Assembly: GCA_035235625.1 (NCBI GenBank)
Contig: CP141143.1
Coordinates: 41,339,178-41,403,177, forward strand
From: Saururus chinensis
Lineage: Eukaryota > Streptophyta > Magnoliopsida > Piperales > Saururaceae
Direction: 5' to 3'
Length of the DNA stretch: 64,000 bases
Shown here piece by piece: positions 36,476 to 47,816 of this stretch. Position 1 is the first letter of the stretch. Every line of letters starts with the position of its first letter. A model generated the notes under the pieces. That model made no database searches. It had not been told where the DNA came from and saw only the letters and a list, made by a program, of their open reading frames with translations. A program made the position numbers and the translations under genes.

Positions 36476-36633
36476 ATTCTTTTAAAGAAAGTGTCAATCG
36501 GCTACTTAGCTAACGATCACATAATTAGATAACATGCTTTTGCATATATAGCTATACCTTGCCATTCTCACCCCTAACACATATCACAATGAACTCCTCC
36601 AGCTCTCATGCTTAACAATAGTAAAGACACTAC

Positions 36634-39600
36634 TTATATAAGGGGGGCCAGGCACAATGAATTTACATCTAAAATCTCTTCCATTATTCTTCTCAATGCT
36701 ATTTCTTCTCTAAGAATTGAAGTGTGATCAGTTCCATGGGGCATTCGAATCACCTTAAGCTGTTGGTTTTCTGTTGTATTGGACCACTCTGACTGCAAGG
36801 CCAACAAGCTCACCATGTTCACAGTTCCATCCCCATCCCCATACACAATGTCTGGCTGCTTATCGAACCCCTCTCTCCCATATAACAATGTCTCCATCGT
36901 CTTGACCCCACTACTGATGATGCACGTCACTGGCACCCCCATTGGTGCCGGTAGCCTCTCCACGAGCGGCAGAATTCTGGTTTTGTAAGGCTGCACACCT
37001 TCTTCAAATCCTATATCCTTAAGAAACTGCGGCATGTCAAAGGCTGAATAAGTCCTTTTGCCCGTCATCACAAGTGGCTTATGACCAAAGTGCTTACTAG
37101 AAGGCAAAAGCCAGAGGTTGCTTTCCGAGCTCCTCTGCTCATTTCTTAGAAGCAAGGGGTCCACCAGGGGCACATTCAAGGAGTGGCCGGAGGCAAATGT
37201 TAGCATCTCCTCAGCGGTGCCGGCCCAGGGAGCGGCCAATGTGATTAGGTGCTTGACGAACTTTTGGCGCCATGACACCGTATTGCGGTCGAGGAGGTGG
37301 AGGGCAAATAGGCCACCAAGGCTGTGGGTGAGGATGATCACCGGCTTCCCTCCATTGGACATGCTAGCATTTTCTATCAAGTGTTTGAGGTCTTGCAGGA
37401 AATCGGAGCCTACACGACAGGGGTAGCCCTTTGCAGCCAGGCCGTACCGGAAGTCGTAGGGAGCGCCAAAGAGGTTATAGCCGTCTTCATAGCCAAGCCA
37501 CCGGAGATAATTGACTAGAGGCCTCATGTACTCAGTGATGTGCCTGTGAATTTTTATCTACGAGATATAAACACAATAGTGTAGTACAATATAAACATTT
37601 ATCGTATGTATGAAGAATATGAGCATGTTGATATGTCATTATTATTTCTGATCAAGGTCATTAAGGCATTGTTTTACCTCTTATTTGATCCACTAAATAT
37701 AAATTATTAAATCATCGACTTCACTAAAATCAAATTGTGAGGAAGTACTTAATGCCGCTCCTTCACTACAAGAAAGAAGGTTACCGGGAAAATTTTGCAT
37801 AGCAATAAAAGATCCGATGTGCTGATGTATTTAACTCTCAACCTCATCACTCACCTTCAATCCAAAAAATTGGATTTTTTTATTATTGAAAAAAATAGAA
37901 CTACATATACATACTCTCTCTAGCCTAGATTAATAGTTTTATTTAGAAAAATATTTAAATATATTAATAACTTTATTTTGTTCAATTTAAGTGGTTGAGT
38001 ACTTAAAATAAAGTATCATAAGATTATTTTCCTTCTATTATTTTTTCAAATGCAGTTATTAGGATAGAGAGAGTTTATGATAGAAATAGGACTTCAATAT
38101 GAATCTTAAACTATTAACAATTTTTAATATTTTTTATTATAAATAAAATTATTAAAATAATTATTAGTAATTGAGTCTGTTGGGTCTATAGTTCGATGCT
38201 TTTGGCAGCTAAAAGTATTTAGCGATTGGTTCTGGATTATTTGTTTTCTTGAGTAGGATGTGGGATAAAAGTTGTTCTAACAACTCTGATTGAAGAACAT
38301 GGCAAATCTAGACAATACAACTACCACTCAAACTGAGAAATTCTTATTTATGAAATTTTTAACAGTAAATTTTTTGGTGAGGCTGTGGGCAACATGGAGG
38401 ATCTAACGTGTTGAGGCCTTGGTTGATTTGCTATTATATACTCCATTTGTCCTATATTAATAGTTATACTTAAAAATATAATAATTTTATTGAAAGGTGA
38501 AACTCACTTCTATAAAAAAGGAAAAATAAGCTTATGATACTTTGTTTTTATATACCCAATCACTTAAATTCAACACAATGGAGCTATTAATATTGAACAA
38601 ACTTTTTTTATAAAATGAAGATATTAATTTAGGATGGAGAGAGTGTCATATTTTATTATCTTTCTTAACTAAATTATTTCCTAAAGTTGTAAAGTGGGAG
38701 TAACTCTAGAAGGTTATTTATGGAGTACTATATAATTTTTCCTTACCTATGACTCCGATTCTTCTTTATTATTAATGAGCACACACCGTGTGGGCAATAT
38801 CCAAATGAAAGGCCACCACAAACACTATTATTAGATGCTAATAGTATATATATAACCATTTGTTCAAGAAGATTAGAAGATGACCAATTTGATAATCTCC
38901 CTCTTAAAATAAGTTGTAATGCTAATGGTGTGAGAATGATAAAGTAGGGTTTTGATGTGTGAATCTTCACATCATTCAAGTATTTTTCTAGAATACATGT
39001 CTTATTTAATTTTTTAAAATAAATTAAAATCAATTAATTAATTTAAAAAAATAAATAAGATACATTAAGGAAATATAAGCTAAGAAGTTATTTTATAGGA
39101 TAGCTAGGTTTGAGCATGAATTAGAATGGTTATAGGGCATGTATTTCAGTCCAGTTCGTTTGTGTTCAAGCAGCACGGGAGTTTATTCACCCTTTTCCCA
39201 AACCACATAGGCAACAAATAATAAACGTGTTAATGTGCCCAACACAATGTGAGCCATCGGATCGTAATTTCATGACTTGCGTGGGGTGGGCAAGTGATGT
39301 GACCTGCGTGCCCCCAGTATTGTGAGCAACACTATTTTTCAGCGCACATGCATCCACATGTGCTATACGATTATAAATCAACACAGGCAACAATCAATAT
39401 GTGTTTCAATGTGCCTAATGCAATGTGAGCAGCGAGGTTCTTCATTTGATGGGTTGCGTCATTTTAAGTGGGTAGACAAGTGATTTGACTTGCCCGCTAC
39501 TATAATGGACACAGCGATTTTCATCACACTTGCACGCACTTCTGCCGTATAACATAAGTAAATATCATTTCCATCCGACTTCGATTATGATCGAGGCAAG

Positions 39601-40520
39601 ATGACCACTTCACTTCTCATATCACACATTACCTAAACATAATAATGAGAGAGAAACTATGAGACCTGAATCCTTTACGAGAAATTTGTCATCTCTTACT
39701 TTACTTTTACTCTACTTTCAGCTTTAGTATGGTAATATATTTACTATATTAAAGGGAAAAATGTAGTTATCCAAACTTCGTTTTTTTCTTAATTTTCCTT
39801 AAATAAAAAAAATTATATATTTTAATAAAAGTAAAAAAAGAAGAGAAAAAGTAAATGAAGAAAACTAAGGTAAAAATAAAAAATATGAGAGATTTTAATA
39901 AAAATTAGTGGAGTAAAAAAATAATAGGAGGACAGGAAAAAAGAAAAGGTCTAAATAACCACGTTCTAAAGAGAGAGGGCAAGCTGAATAAAATAAAATA
40001 GGACCATGTTTCTCTCATTCACTGGTCTTGAAAACTGACCTGCAGGAAGGCATTTTCCTTGCCTAAGCTGGCCTCAGCCTACGCAACACCCTAACAGAAT
40101 GAATGAGGAAGACATATATAAGGGATCGATTAGGGAAGCGTACTTGAGGTTAGGGTGAAGATAAAGAAGGCTGCGGGTTGACCCGAAATGCGGGACGCGG
40201 GTCTCCACCCCATCGGCATTCCGGTAGTCATCGGCGTCCGGGTAGTAGTGGAGGGTCATCCGATCGCCGAAGCACTTGAGGAGCGGCCGCACCAACACAA
40301 AGGGGTCGAACCAGATCCTGAACCACCCCCCCTTTCCCTGTTTCCACATCCGGCAGAGGAGACTGGGGGGCTTGTAGGCCGCCGTCAACCGGGCCTCCAG
40401 CTGGTTGCCACCGCTGCCCGGCACCAGCACCACCGGGTGGAGCTCTCCCCCGCAGTGGGATGCATGCGGCATCAAAGCCAGTGCCATTGACAAGCAGCTT
40501 ATGATGATAACCAATTTCAT
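36634..40520 (-). CDS. LCAT1: Lecithin:cholesterol acyltransferase-like protein 1 (two exons: 40520-40144 and 37543-36634)
   Basis: An intact 428-residue member of the plant LCAT/PSAT-like family: alpha/beta-hydrolases that move or release acyl groups from phospholipids. The exact substrate of the LCAT1 branch is not settled. The chosen start, M at 40520, gives a hydrophobic signal or anchor segment (MKLVIIISCLSMALAL), so the protein likely enters the secretory pathway. An in-frame ATG at 40580 would bury this segment. VVLVPGSGGNQLEA (~30-43) is the family's N-terminal motif. The CRMW-WFRIWFDP stretch (~56-73) is the lid region. The nucleophile Ser200 is in HSLGG, Asp364 in YGDGDGTVN, and His399 in HGTDHTSIL. 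Exon 1 ends CAA/GTACGC and exon 2 starts TTCACAG/GCAC; phases 2 and 1 join to one Lys codon, restoring LK-HITEYM. Exon 1 is GC-rich, the intron AT-rich. No frame break is seen. It is the only apparently functional host gene in the window. Confidence 0.93.
37764..37810 (+). mobile_element. Possible CACTA terminus in the LCAT1 intron
   Basis: CACTACAAGAAAGAAGG followed by TTACCGGGAAAATTTTGC resembles a CACTA end. No partner end or subterminal repeats were found, so it may be chance. Confidence 0.25.
37914..38074. mobile_element. Stowaway-like MITE 1 in the LCAT1 intron
   Basis: Left end CTCTCTCTAGCCTAGATTAA follows TA at 37912-37913. The reverse complement of the right end is CTCTCTCTATCCTAATAACT, with TA two bases further out. 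AT-rich, ~160 bp, no coding. Confidence 0.65.
38441..38645. mobile_element. Stowaway-like MITE 2 in the LCAT1 intron
   Basis: Left end CTCCATTTGTCCTATATTAA after TA (38439-38440). The reverse complement of the right end is CTCTCTCCATCCTAAATTAA. The CTCCnTCCnTCC-type terminus, TA target and ~205-bp AT-rich body are those of Stowaway MITEs. Confidence 0.75.
39207..39560. repeat. 176-bp tandem duplication in the LCAT1 intron
   Basis: Two diverged units start AGGCAACA at 39209 and 39385. Both continue with GTnTTAATGTGCC-AACnCAATGTGAGC, a GnnGGGCAAGTGATnTGACnTGC-like block and a CACATGCA/CACTTGCACGCA block. Confidence 0.7.
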
Positions 40521-40580
40521 CTCTCTCTCTCTCCCCAACTGCTGTCCCTGCCCCTCATCTCCCATTCTGCCATTTATCAA

Positions 40581-40586
40581 AATATA
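40581..40586 (-). promoter_or_regulatory. LCAT1: Candidate TATA box of LCAT1
   Basis: Minus-strand GGTATATTTTG gives TATATT at 40586-40581. A start of transcription ~30 bases downstream (~40550) would place the ATG at 40580 outside the message and leave the ATG at 40520 behind a short GA-rich leader. This fits the start chosen for the CDS. Confidence 0.4.
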
Positions 40587-40689
40587 CCAAAATCACTGTT
40601 ACCCAAAAAATAATAAAAATTAAAGATCACCCAAGTCAGTGGCCTTCAGTGAAAGCTTTTCTATTATTATTAAATCATAACGTGTTCCA

Positions 40690-42005
40690 CATGTTTGCTT
40701 TTGTAATCACTCCGTCCCATATTTATTGTCTTCTTTGAAAATTAAATAGGATATTTAATTTAGGACAATAAAGTAGTGTTTTACTTGTCTTTCACCCGTT
40801 AATACCCCCCTTCCCATATTAATCGCTCCATATGATTTTTTAAAATAAATTAACTTCAATTCATTTTGAAAAACTAAATGAAACAATTAATGTGAGCCAG
40901 AAAAAATATTCTATATTTTACGTTTAAGCACAAATCACGCCCTATACGTGCTTTTATAAATGATTTTTCTGTTTTAAATAGTATAAGATGATTCCTATGA
41001 TGTTAGCACCGGATCAGCTTCATTTGAAGCATTTTTCTGTTGAAAATTGATATTTTTTTCCTGTTTGGGTCGCACATTGACAACCGCTCCACATATTTAA
41101 GCTCCATGACCAGATTGCTCACTGATCATTGCCAATTGCGTATGAAATGACTTATGCATTGATTTGCCTCTGGAACAACTTGTAGTCCATTTCCCTCCAT
41201 TAGCACAAACAGGGTCTTCCCACTGTGGCTCAAATTTGTATTTTGAAGCATGGGAAGTATAGTAATCTCTCCAGCTCCCAATAGTTCAATTTAGTCTTTC
41301 AAAATGAACTAAAATAAAAATAAATCAGACAATTAATCTTGGTTGTGTTAGGGTAATGATACAAGATTTTATGCCAATTTGCGCAACCATGTCTTATAGA
41401 TCATAGATGATATGTACTCCTACGATATGTAAGGAGCATGAGACTCAACCTACTGCCGCCACTGCTTCTTTAGGAGTGCGTGGACAAGGAGTACTTCTTT
41501 ATGCGATAACAACCAAAGTAATTGATTTGATAAACATTAGCAAAATTGTTATTTTCATACTCAAAAGTATGGAACCGGGATTTCAACAACGCGAGGGCTA
41601 AGAAGTAGTAGATAAGTTTGTTACATATTCATAGATTATCATTTCCAGTACCTTCTCATTAAATCTTTCTAAAAATAAATTTTTAAATAAATATTAATTA
41701 AAAATAAATAAATTCTTTAATTTTCTATTGAATTATTAATTTCTATTTTCTTAAAATTGGCCTTGCAAACCTCATTTAGTACTAAGTCGTGACATAATTA
41801 CATTCTTACAATGAAGTTTTATTTTAGAAAATTACAACCATATATAATTGAGGCACGAAATATAGAGGATTGGATGTCATACTTCCATCAAACAAAATCA
41901 AATACTAAATATACATTTGCATCAAGTCATCAAGAAGAAGGAAAGAAAAGACAAAATAAACATTTATACTTGGTGGGAAAATAGATAAGTGTCATAATAA
42001 GACAA
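40690..42005. other. Intergenic DNA upstream of LCAT1 with MITE-end fragments
   Basis: CACTCCGTCCCATATTTATTG at 40708 and GGAGCGATT-like ends near 40820 look like partial Stowaway/Tourist-type MITE termini. No gene. The 64-codon frame at 41407 has no recognisable content. Confidence 0.35.
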
Positions 42006-42420
42006 GGAGAAATTATTTAAATAATAATTCAAAAAAATTATTTACCAAATCAACCTACTTTGAAAAATATTTTTTAAAGTGGTGTTGTTTTTTGCCATGT
42101 AGGCGTCAGCTAAGCCACTGGTGCCTGCATGGCTGTTTTTAAAAAAATTTATATGATTTCATCCTTTCGAAGATGAAATCAAGTTTAGGACAAAATATGT
42201 TTAAAAGAAATTAAGACGAGAATGACGAAATCAACTTATACTTGATTTCATCCTTCTAAAGGCGATTCGTCATTCTAAAGGACGAAATCGCTATACTTCA
42301 CAAAATCCAACGCATGGTCGTGCAACCTTAAGCCCATTTCATCCTTTAAAAGGATGAAATCAGCTTTTAACTGATTTTGTCTTTCTAAAGGACAAAATCA
42401 TGCTTCAAAATTTTTTAAAA
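42006..42420 (+). repeat. Left terminal inverted repeat of the MULE
   Basis: About 150 bases of direct TIR homology with the right end are followed by a row of palindromic units of the type GATTTCATCCTTTnnAAGGATGAAATC (42155-42180, 42240-42290, 42335-42362, 42378-42402). Confidence 0.85.
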
Positions 42421-42719
42421 AGTATTTTTAAACTAACTTTTAACACCTATCCCTGTTCATTCACTCAACATATTATACAATCATTCCACATATTATACAT
42501 TCAATTCACACACATTATATAGATCAAGTGCACTAGTCCCTATTTATTCATTCCACGCATATGTTTAAATTAACATCCACAAAACATCAAACTTATAACA
42601 TTAAAGTTATTGACATCAAATATCATCTACACAACATATAAATAAGCATAAGATATAAATGTTTATAAAATATATGTTTGGTTTAAAAGAAACATATGAC
42701 AAATCTAATACACTCAATA

Positions 42720-44740
42720 TCACGATCTCCTACGTCATCGACCGCGTCCTTGACATCGACCTCGACCCCAAGAATATTGTATGAGCTCCTCCTATTAATC
42801 ATGGTCCGCCTACTCCTCATGATCCGCTTGCTCTGGCTCCAGCTCCAGCTCTGGATGTGGCTCTAGCTTCGCATAAGTAATAGATGGCTCAATACACGCT
42901 GGCCGTTGTCGTATGTAATATAATATCGGATCTAGCTAAGGATAAGCTACATGAGGAGTGACCGAAAATGATGAACAGGGAGGAGAGCTATATGCTGTTG
43001 ATATAGATGGAATATCAGGGAATGAATCGTGTATTGGTTGTGTCTGAGCGGCCTCATCGATAGGATAATGTCTATGAACATCCGTAATCACCAACTGAAA
43101 GTAGTGGCAAGCTACGAAGGACATCATCATGCTCCCTAATCATCGACTTACATGATCCTAAAAAGTCCTCACCTGAAGTACATGTGTTAATTGAGTCAGT
43201 CAAATGCGCATACGTATGTTGCGCTAATCGAAGCAATAAAAAATAAATAAATAATTAGATAAATAAAAAATAAGAAAATAATATTATATAATTAACAAAG
43301 TTATACTTATCAAAGCTTCCTCAGACGCACCCCTAGGCTGATATGTCATCTCTTCTACATCATCGTGCGGTAAAATATATCATCGTGTAATCAATGAATA
43401 CCACTGCATATATGCTCTACAAATATCTCGCAATGTTGTAGCCATCTCCCCACGGATAACATTGGCTCTCCTATCATCCCATCGAGCGATATATGATGTA
43501 TGATGTATAGCCTAATCGGTAATAACCTCACATATAGGAGGTAACACAACCAATACTTCTGGTGAGTACGGCTACCAAACAACCTATATAATATATAAAG
43601 ATAATTAAGTTTAAATAACCTCACATATCTTATAATCATTGTTAAAAAGTTAATAAAAAAATAAAACTACATGATATGGCCGTTGGTGGTCTAACTCCCC
43701 TCTATATAATCTGAGGACTCCTTGTGGATTTTCGGTTTTCCTTTTCTAAACATTCCACTTTAAGGAGTTAAATTTAAAAAATGAGTTTAGCATATGTAAA
43801 TAAAACCTTTCTAAAAAAATTAAGTGTTAAAAATAAATAGTCTACCTCGCTCCTAATGGAGCAATCTCGACTAAGTTACCCATCTCAATACTTGGTCGAC
43901 TGACGTGTAAATGCTCCCACGACCATAGTTGTGTCACAAAATATGATAAATGCTATTAAAAATATTAAGGAATTATGCATTCCAAAAAATATTTGAAGTT
44001 ATGAATTCATTTACCTTAAGAAGGGTCAACCAACCTACAATCCCCGAGGTCATGGCTTCACATGCTTTTCCTAACTCTCGATATAAAAAAGCAAGAGTAG
44101 CACTGACCCATGAATAAACAACTGCCATGTCGAAGTCCGCAAAGAGGGAGAGATATGAAACATGTACATGGCTACTCGTGGTATCTGTAAATATCGTGGC
44201 CCCAAGTAAATGTAATAAATAAGCCCATACATGTTGCTCAATAACCACCTCCGTAGCATCAACTGGGAGCTCACAAAACTCGTCTAACAGCCATCGAAGG
44301 CTCACTCGGCTAGCACGCATCATTGTGGCAGGAGGAGCTCTACCAAGGAGTCTTAACTAATAAGTCCAAATGACCTCCTCTTGTCGTGCCCATCACAGGA
44401 GTTCCATCGATGTGAAGTCATAAAAGAACTACCACATCCATAAGAGTGATGGTCATATCTCTATAGGGCAGGTGAAATGTCTGTGTCTCCCTCCTCCATC
44501 TCTCAATGAGAGCTATCAATAAAGACCGATCCAGACAAACGTACTATAGATGAATTATAACTCAACGTAATTTACAATCTAAAAAATGAAACAAATTTAA
44601 TAAAGAGTTATCATACCTCTCATCGCCAAATAGAAGCCGACCTATGTGATTCCTACTGGACAAGTACTGACTTATCAATCAGGCCTATCCCATAAAAAGG
44701 CTCCACATGGTCCATATGATCTGCGGAGAATTAAGATTGT
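42720..44740 (-). pseudogene. Plant mobile domain (PMD) gene remnant inside the MULE
   Basis: Pieces on the minus strand follow the PMD order. HVEPFYGIGLID lies at ~44700. ALIERWRRETQTFHLPYRD, then MTITLMDV, lies at 44410-44540. The long open piece at 43973-44323 has RRWLL-like RWLLDEF, HVWAYLLHLLGATIF, SYLSLFADFD and YSWVSATLAFLYREL. LWSWEHLHVSRPS lies at ~43910, LRLYRGELDHQRPYH at ~43700, and YSPEVLVVLPPICEV with WDDRRANVIRGE at 43450-43580. An acidic then RGRGR-type tail lies at 42750-42860. Gaps between pieces have GT/AG-like borders, so it was probably a multi-exon gene. Several in-frame stops make it a pseudogene. PMD proteins include the host MAIN/MAIL1 group as well as many transposon-borne versions. 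Its function in transposons is unknown. Confidence 0.75.
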
Positions 44741-46081
44741 TAGGAACATATAATCATACCTAAAATAGAAAACAAATAAAAAAATTGATTATATGTTTAC
44801 TAATCAATAGGAGGGTTTCTACATGATTTACTATTATGCCCACTTTGTTGCACTTCCCTCATTTATACTCTCCTCTACCATCTCTCTCCATAGTCATACG
44901 GTTCATTGTATTCCTAATGCATACGGACCGTAGGCGACCGGGTTGTTTTGTTTGTTGCTCTCAGAGGGAAAAACACATAAGGTGTAAGGACCCTCATCTC
45001 TAAACCGGTTTTTGGTTTTCTTTAATTATCGGTTATCGTGAGGTTAACGCGTTTTCTGATTTATTAGGTAATTTTGTAAATAAGTGGTGTTTATGATGGT
45101 TTTAAGCAAAATAAACTTTAAGATTGGTGATTTTAAGTGATTTTAAAATAAATGTGAATTTTTGGGATTTTTCTGAATTTTCATTATTTTTTCAAAAATT
45201 AGGGTTTTGGCAGGACCCCTGTGGGCCCCACCGTCGAAATTTTAATTTTTGGGTCAAATGAACCTAGATATCTACCTAAGGTTATATAAAAATTTTTAAA
45301 ATTTTCTTAGGCTTAATTAGTGCTTAAATTTGTAAAATACCCATTTTTAGCCTACTTTTCCTATTTACACCCCATAACTTACCCATACATACCCCAACCC
45401 TTACTATAAAATGCCAAACCTAAGCCATTTCCATTTTAGGAATAGGCTGAGGAGGGAGATCAGGCTTAATCCCCAATTAGGTCCGAATTAGAAGGTGTTT
45501 AAGGTAAGCCTACTCTAATTAAGCACTAAACCCTAGTTTTTTTCTTAATCTCTTCTAAATCTACCATTTCCCCTTTGTTTCAATTCATTTTTGGACATCA
45601 AAAACTACTGATTTGTGTTTTACTACAAACCCTAACTTTCAAAATTCGATTTTTATTATCAATAAGCCCTAGATCTAAGTTTTAATTAGGGATTTCTTTG
45701 GTAAATCGATTTTTAATAGAGTTTAATTCAAACTCAATGTGTTTTTAAGGTTTTCAAGAAGGGTGACCCTCCAATCTGAGCTTAATCAAGTGCTAAGGTA
45801 ATGGACCTTCGAGATTCAGTTTATCCATGGTAAAACTCTTGATTTTTGGCTTATTTCGAATGGAGTTGCTTGATTTGGTGTGTTCATGGCATGATTAAAA
45901 AATGAAAATATTTAATCCTGATTTCTTAGGGTTTTGTATTATTATGATATGGTTTAACATTCTGGAAGTCAAGAAGGACTTTTAATGATGATTAGGGTGT
46001 TAGATGTGGATTTGAAGTGTTATCAATGGTGTCTCGGTTTGAAATTGCGAAAGGAATAAGATGGTCTGTTCTGCCTTGTTG

Positions 46082-46244
46082 GCGTTCGAACGGCCCTTCT
46101 GGGCGTTCAAACGGCAACACTGTCGGATCGGCAATTTTCCAATTCAGCTGATCGAACGGCCTGCTGGGCATTCGAACGGCCAAACTGTGAATTTCAAAAT
46201 TTTCCGTTTAGCCGATCGAATAGCCTGAAGGGCGTTCGAACAGC
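46082..46244 (+). promoter_or_regulatory. Cluster of GCGTTCGAACGGC-type motifs in family B copy 3
   Basis: GCGTTCGAACGGC at 46082, GCGTTCAAACGGC at 46103, GATCGAACGGC at 46150, GCATTCGAACGGC at 46168, GATCGAATAGC near 46214 and GCGTTCGAACAGC at 46232. Copy 2 has a shorter, diverged set at 20764-20820. A similar set lies in the different LTR at 48812. The role is unknown; TTCGAA makes the core palindromic. Confidence 0.6.
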
Positions 46245-47479
46245 TACACAGCAGAATTGTCTTCTAATGCATGATGTTTATTTCGATGGTTCCACTTTAA
46301 CTTGCCAATTTTATGTGAATGTGGAGTATTTTGAGCTATATTATGCTACTGGAAAGGCATGCTATTGAGGTTGTGAAGTTGGGATATATGATTAGAGATT
46401 TGTGGAATGACTTATGTTTTGTGGCATGATGTTGGAATTGTCATCTTGAAATTGTGAATGGTTGATTCCCTATGGTTAAGCATATTTTCAGAAGGACTAC
46501 AACCTATTATTAAACTGATTTGTCATGATAGAATGTGGTTAGTTGGTGTGTGGATGTGGTGAATGTCATGACTCAATGATGAAATGAATGATCTTATATG
46601 TGTTTAGCCTTTGTGGTTGAGTTTTGAATTGAGATACGATTTCAACGATTCTTCTCCTATGATTTCCACTGGAATTCATGTTTAGATGTTAATTCACATG
46701 TGTAGTGTAGTAGTAAGTTAATTTCAAGCATGTTGAAATGCATTGAGGGAAGTACTTCTACTCGTTACACACACACATGTGAGGGTTAAATGATGATGTT
46801 GAAGCTTGATATTGTGATTATGAATGATACATTAGGGGCTGATGAGAGCACTTATCATGGATTAGGATTCATGTATACCTTGCCCACGTATGTACCATGC
46901 TACATGCATCATGAAAATGGATTTCCAATTGAGGCTTCATCGAGGTTAATCGAATTTGACCGATTGGATGCAATGTGGTGAAATTGTGTGCCGGATTGAT
47001 CGGTCGTGGATTAATCGTAAGTTGATTGGTCCGAAAGGACATGTTTTGATTTGAGTTCCTGTGTGGAATGAGTGCACTCCCCGGGTTGAGTCTAGTTAAA
47101 TGGAATTATGTGGGGACGAGTTGTATACTTGTCTTGCGGATTGTGAGAATATTATTATGAGTGTCATCTAGACCCTGAGAATCCAGTGTGGTATGCCATG
47201 TGCACCCGCTACCATGTGTTCTAGGGTTCCCTGTGTGGGAATTCGGGCTCTCCCCACCACAGGAGACGTCCCTAGGCGAACACCCCTGCTCTAGATTCTC
47301 TGTGTGAGAATGGGACATCCTTTGCCAGGATCGTCCAGGGCGAGCAGCTTTTTAGGGATTAACAACCCCGATCCTTCTTGAATTCTTGTGTAGAATTTTG
47401 GATCATGACCCGCCTTCGTGGCCTTGTCTATGTTCCCATCTGTGTGACACTAAATTGTGATTTCTCCTTGATGGAGGTC

Positions 47480-47816
47480 GTTATGATATAATGCATGATG
47501 GAATATGTATGTTAGAGATACATTCATGCAGGTTGGTTATGATATGATGCATGATGGAATATGTATGTTAGAGATACATCCATGCAGGCTAATTTTGATA
47601 TGATGCATGATGAAAATATGTATGTTAGAGATACATCCATGCAGGTTGGTTATGATATGATGCATGATGGAATAGGTATGTTAGAGATATATCCATGCAG
47701 GTTGATTTTGATATGATGCATGTGGGAATATGTATGTTAGACATACATCCATGCAGGTTGATTTTGATATGATGCATGATGGAATATGTATGTTAGAGAT
47801 ACATTTCATGCAGGGT
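47480..47816 (+). repeat. 56-bp minisatellite inside family B copy 3
   Basis: Six units: TTAGAGATACAT or variant at 47512, 47568, 47624, 47681, ~47736 and 47792. Each has GATATGATGCATGATGGAAT and CATGCAGGTTG. Units are nearly identical within this copy. Confidence 0.92.

Larger units (their letters stand above)
34861..36633. other. Non-genic AT-rich region downstream of the LCAT gene
   Basis: Contains an AT-only palindromic patch at 35000-35060, an open frame at 35009-35398 that is hydrophobic because of base composition, and the 32-bp repeats at 35943. No supportable gene. Confidence 0.45.
37544..40143 (-). other. LCAT1: LCAT1 intron 1 (2600 bp)
   Basis: GT at 40143-40142 and AG at 37545-37544 on the minus strand. 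The flanking coding phases agree. It contains two Stowaway-like MITEs, a CACTA-like terminus near 37764 and a 176-bp tandem duplication. The remaining sequence, including a 96-codon frame at 38743-39033, is not coding. Confidence 0.88.

Noticed and set aside
36779-37518. Plus-strand frames over LCAT exon 2
   Set aside because: Antisense shadows of a conserved exon with catalytic motifs.
40521-40580. Upstream ATG at 40580 as the LCAT1 start
   Set aside because: It would place 20 charged residues before the signal segment and lies at the candidate TATA box. The ATG at 40520 fits better.
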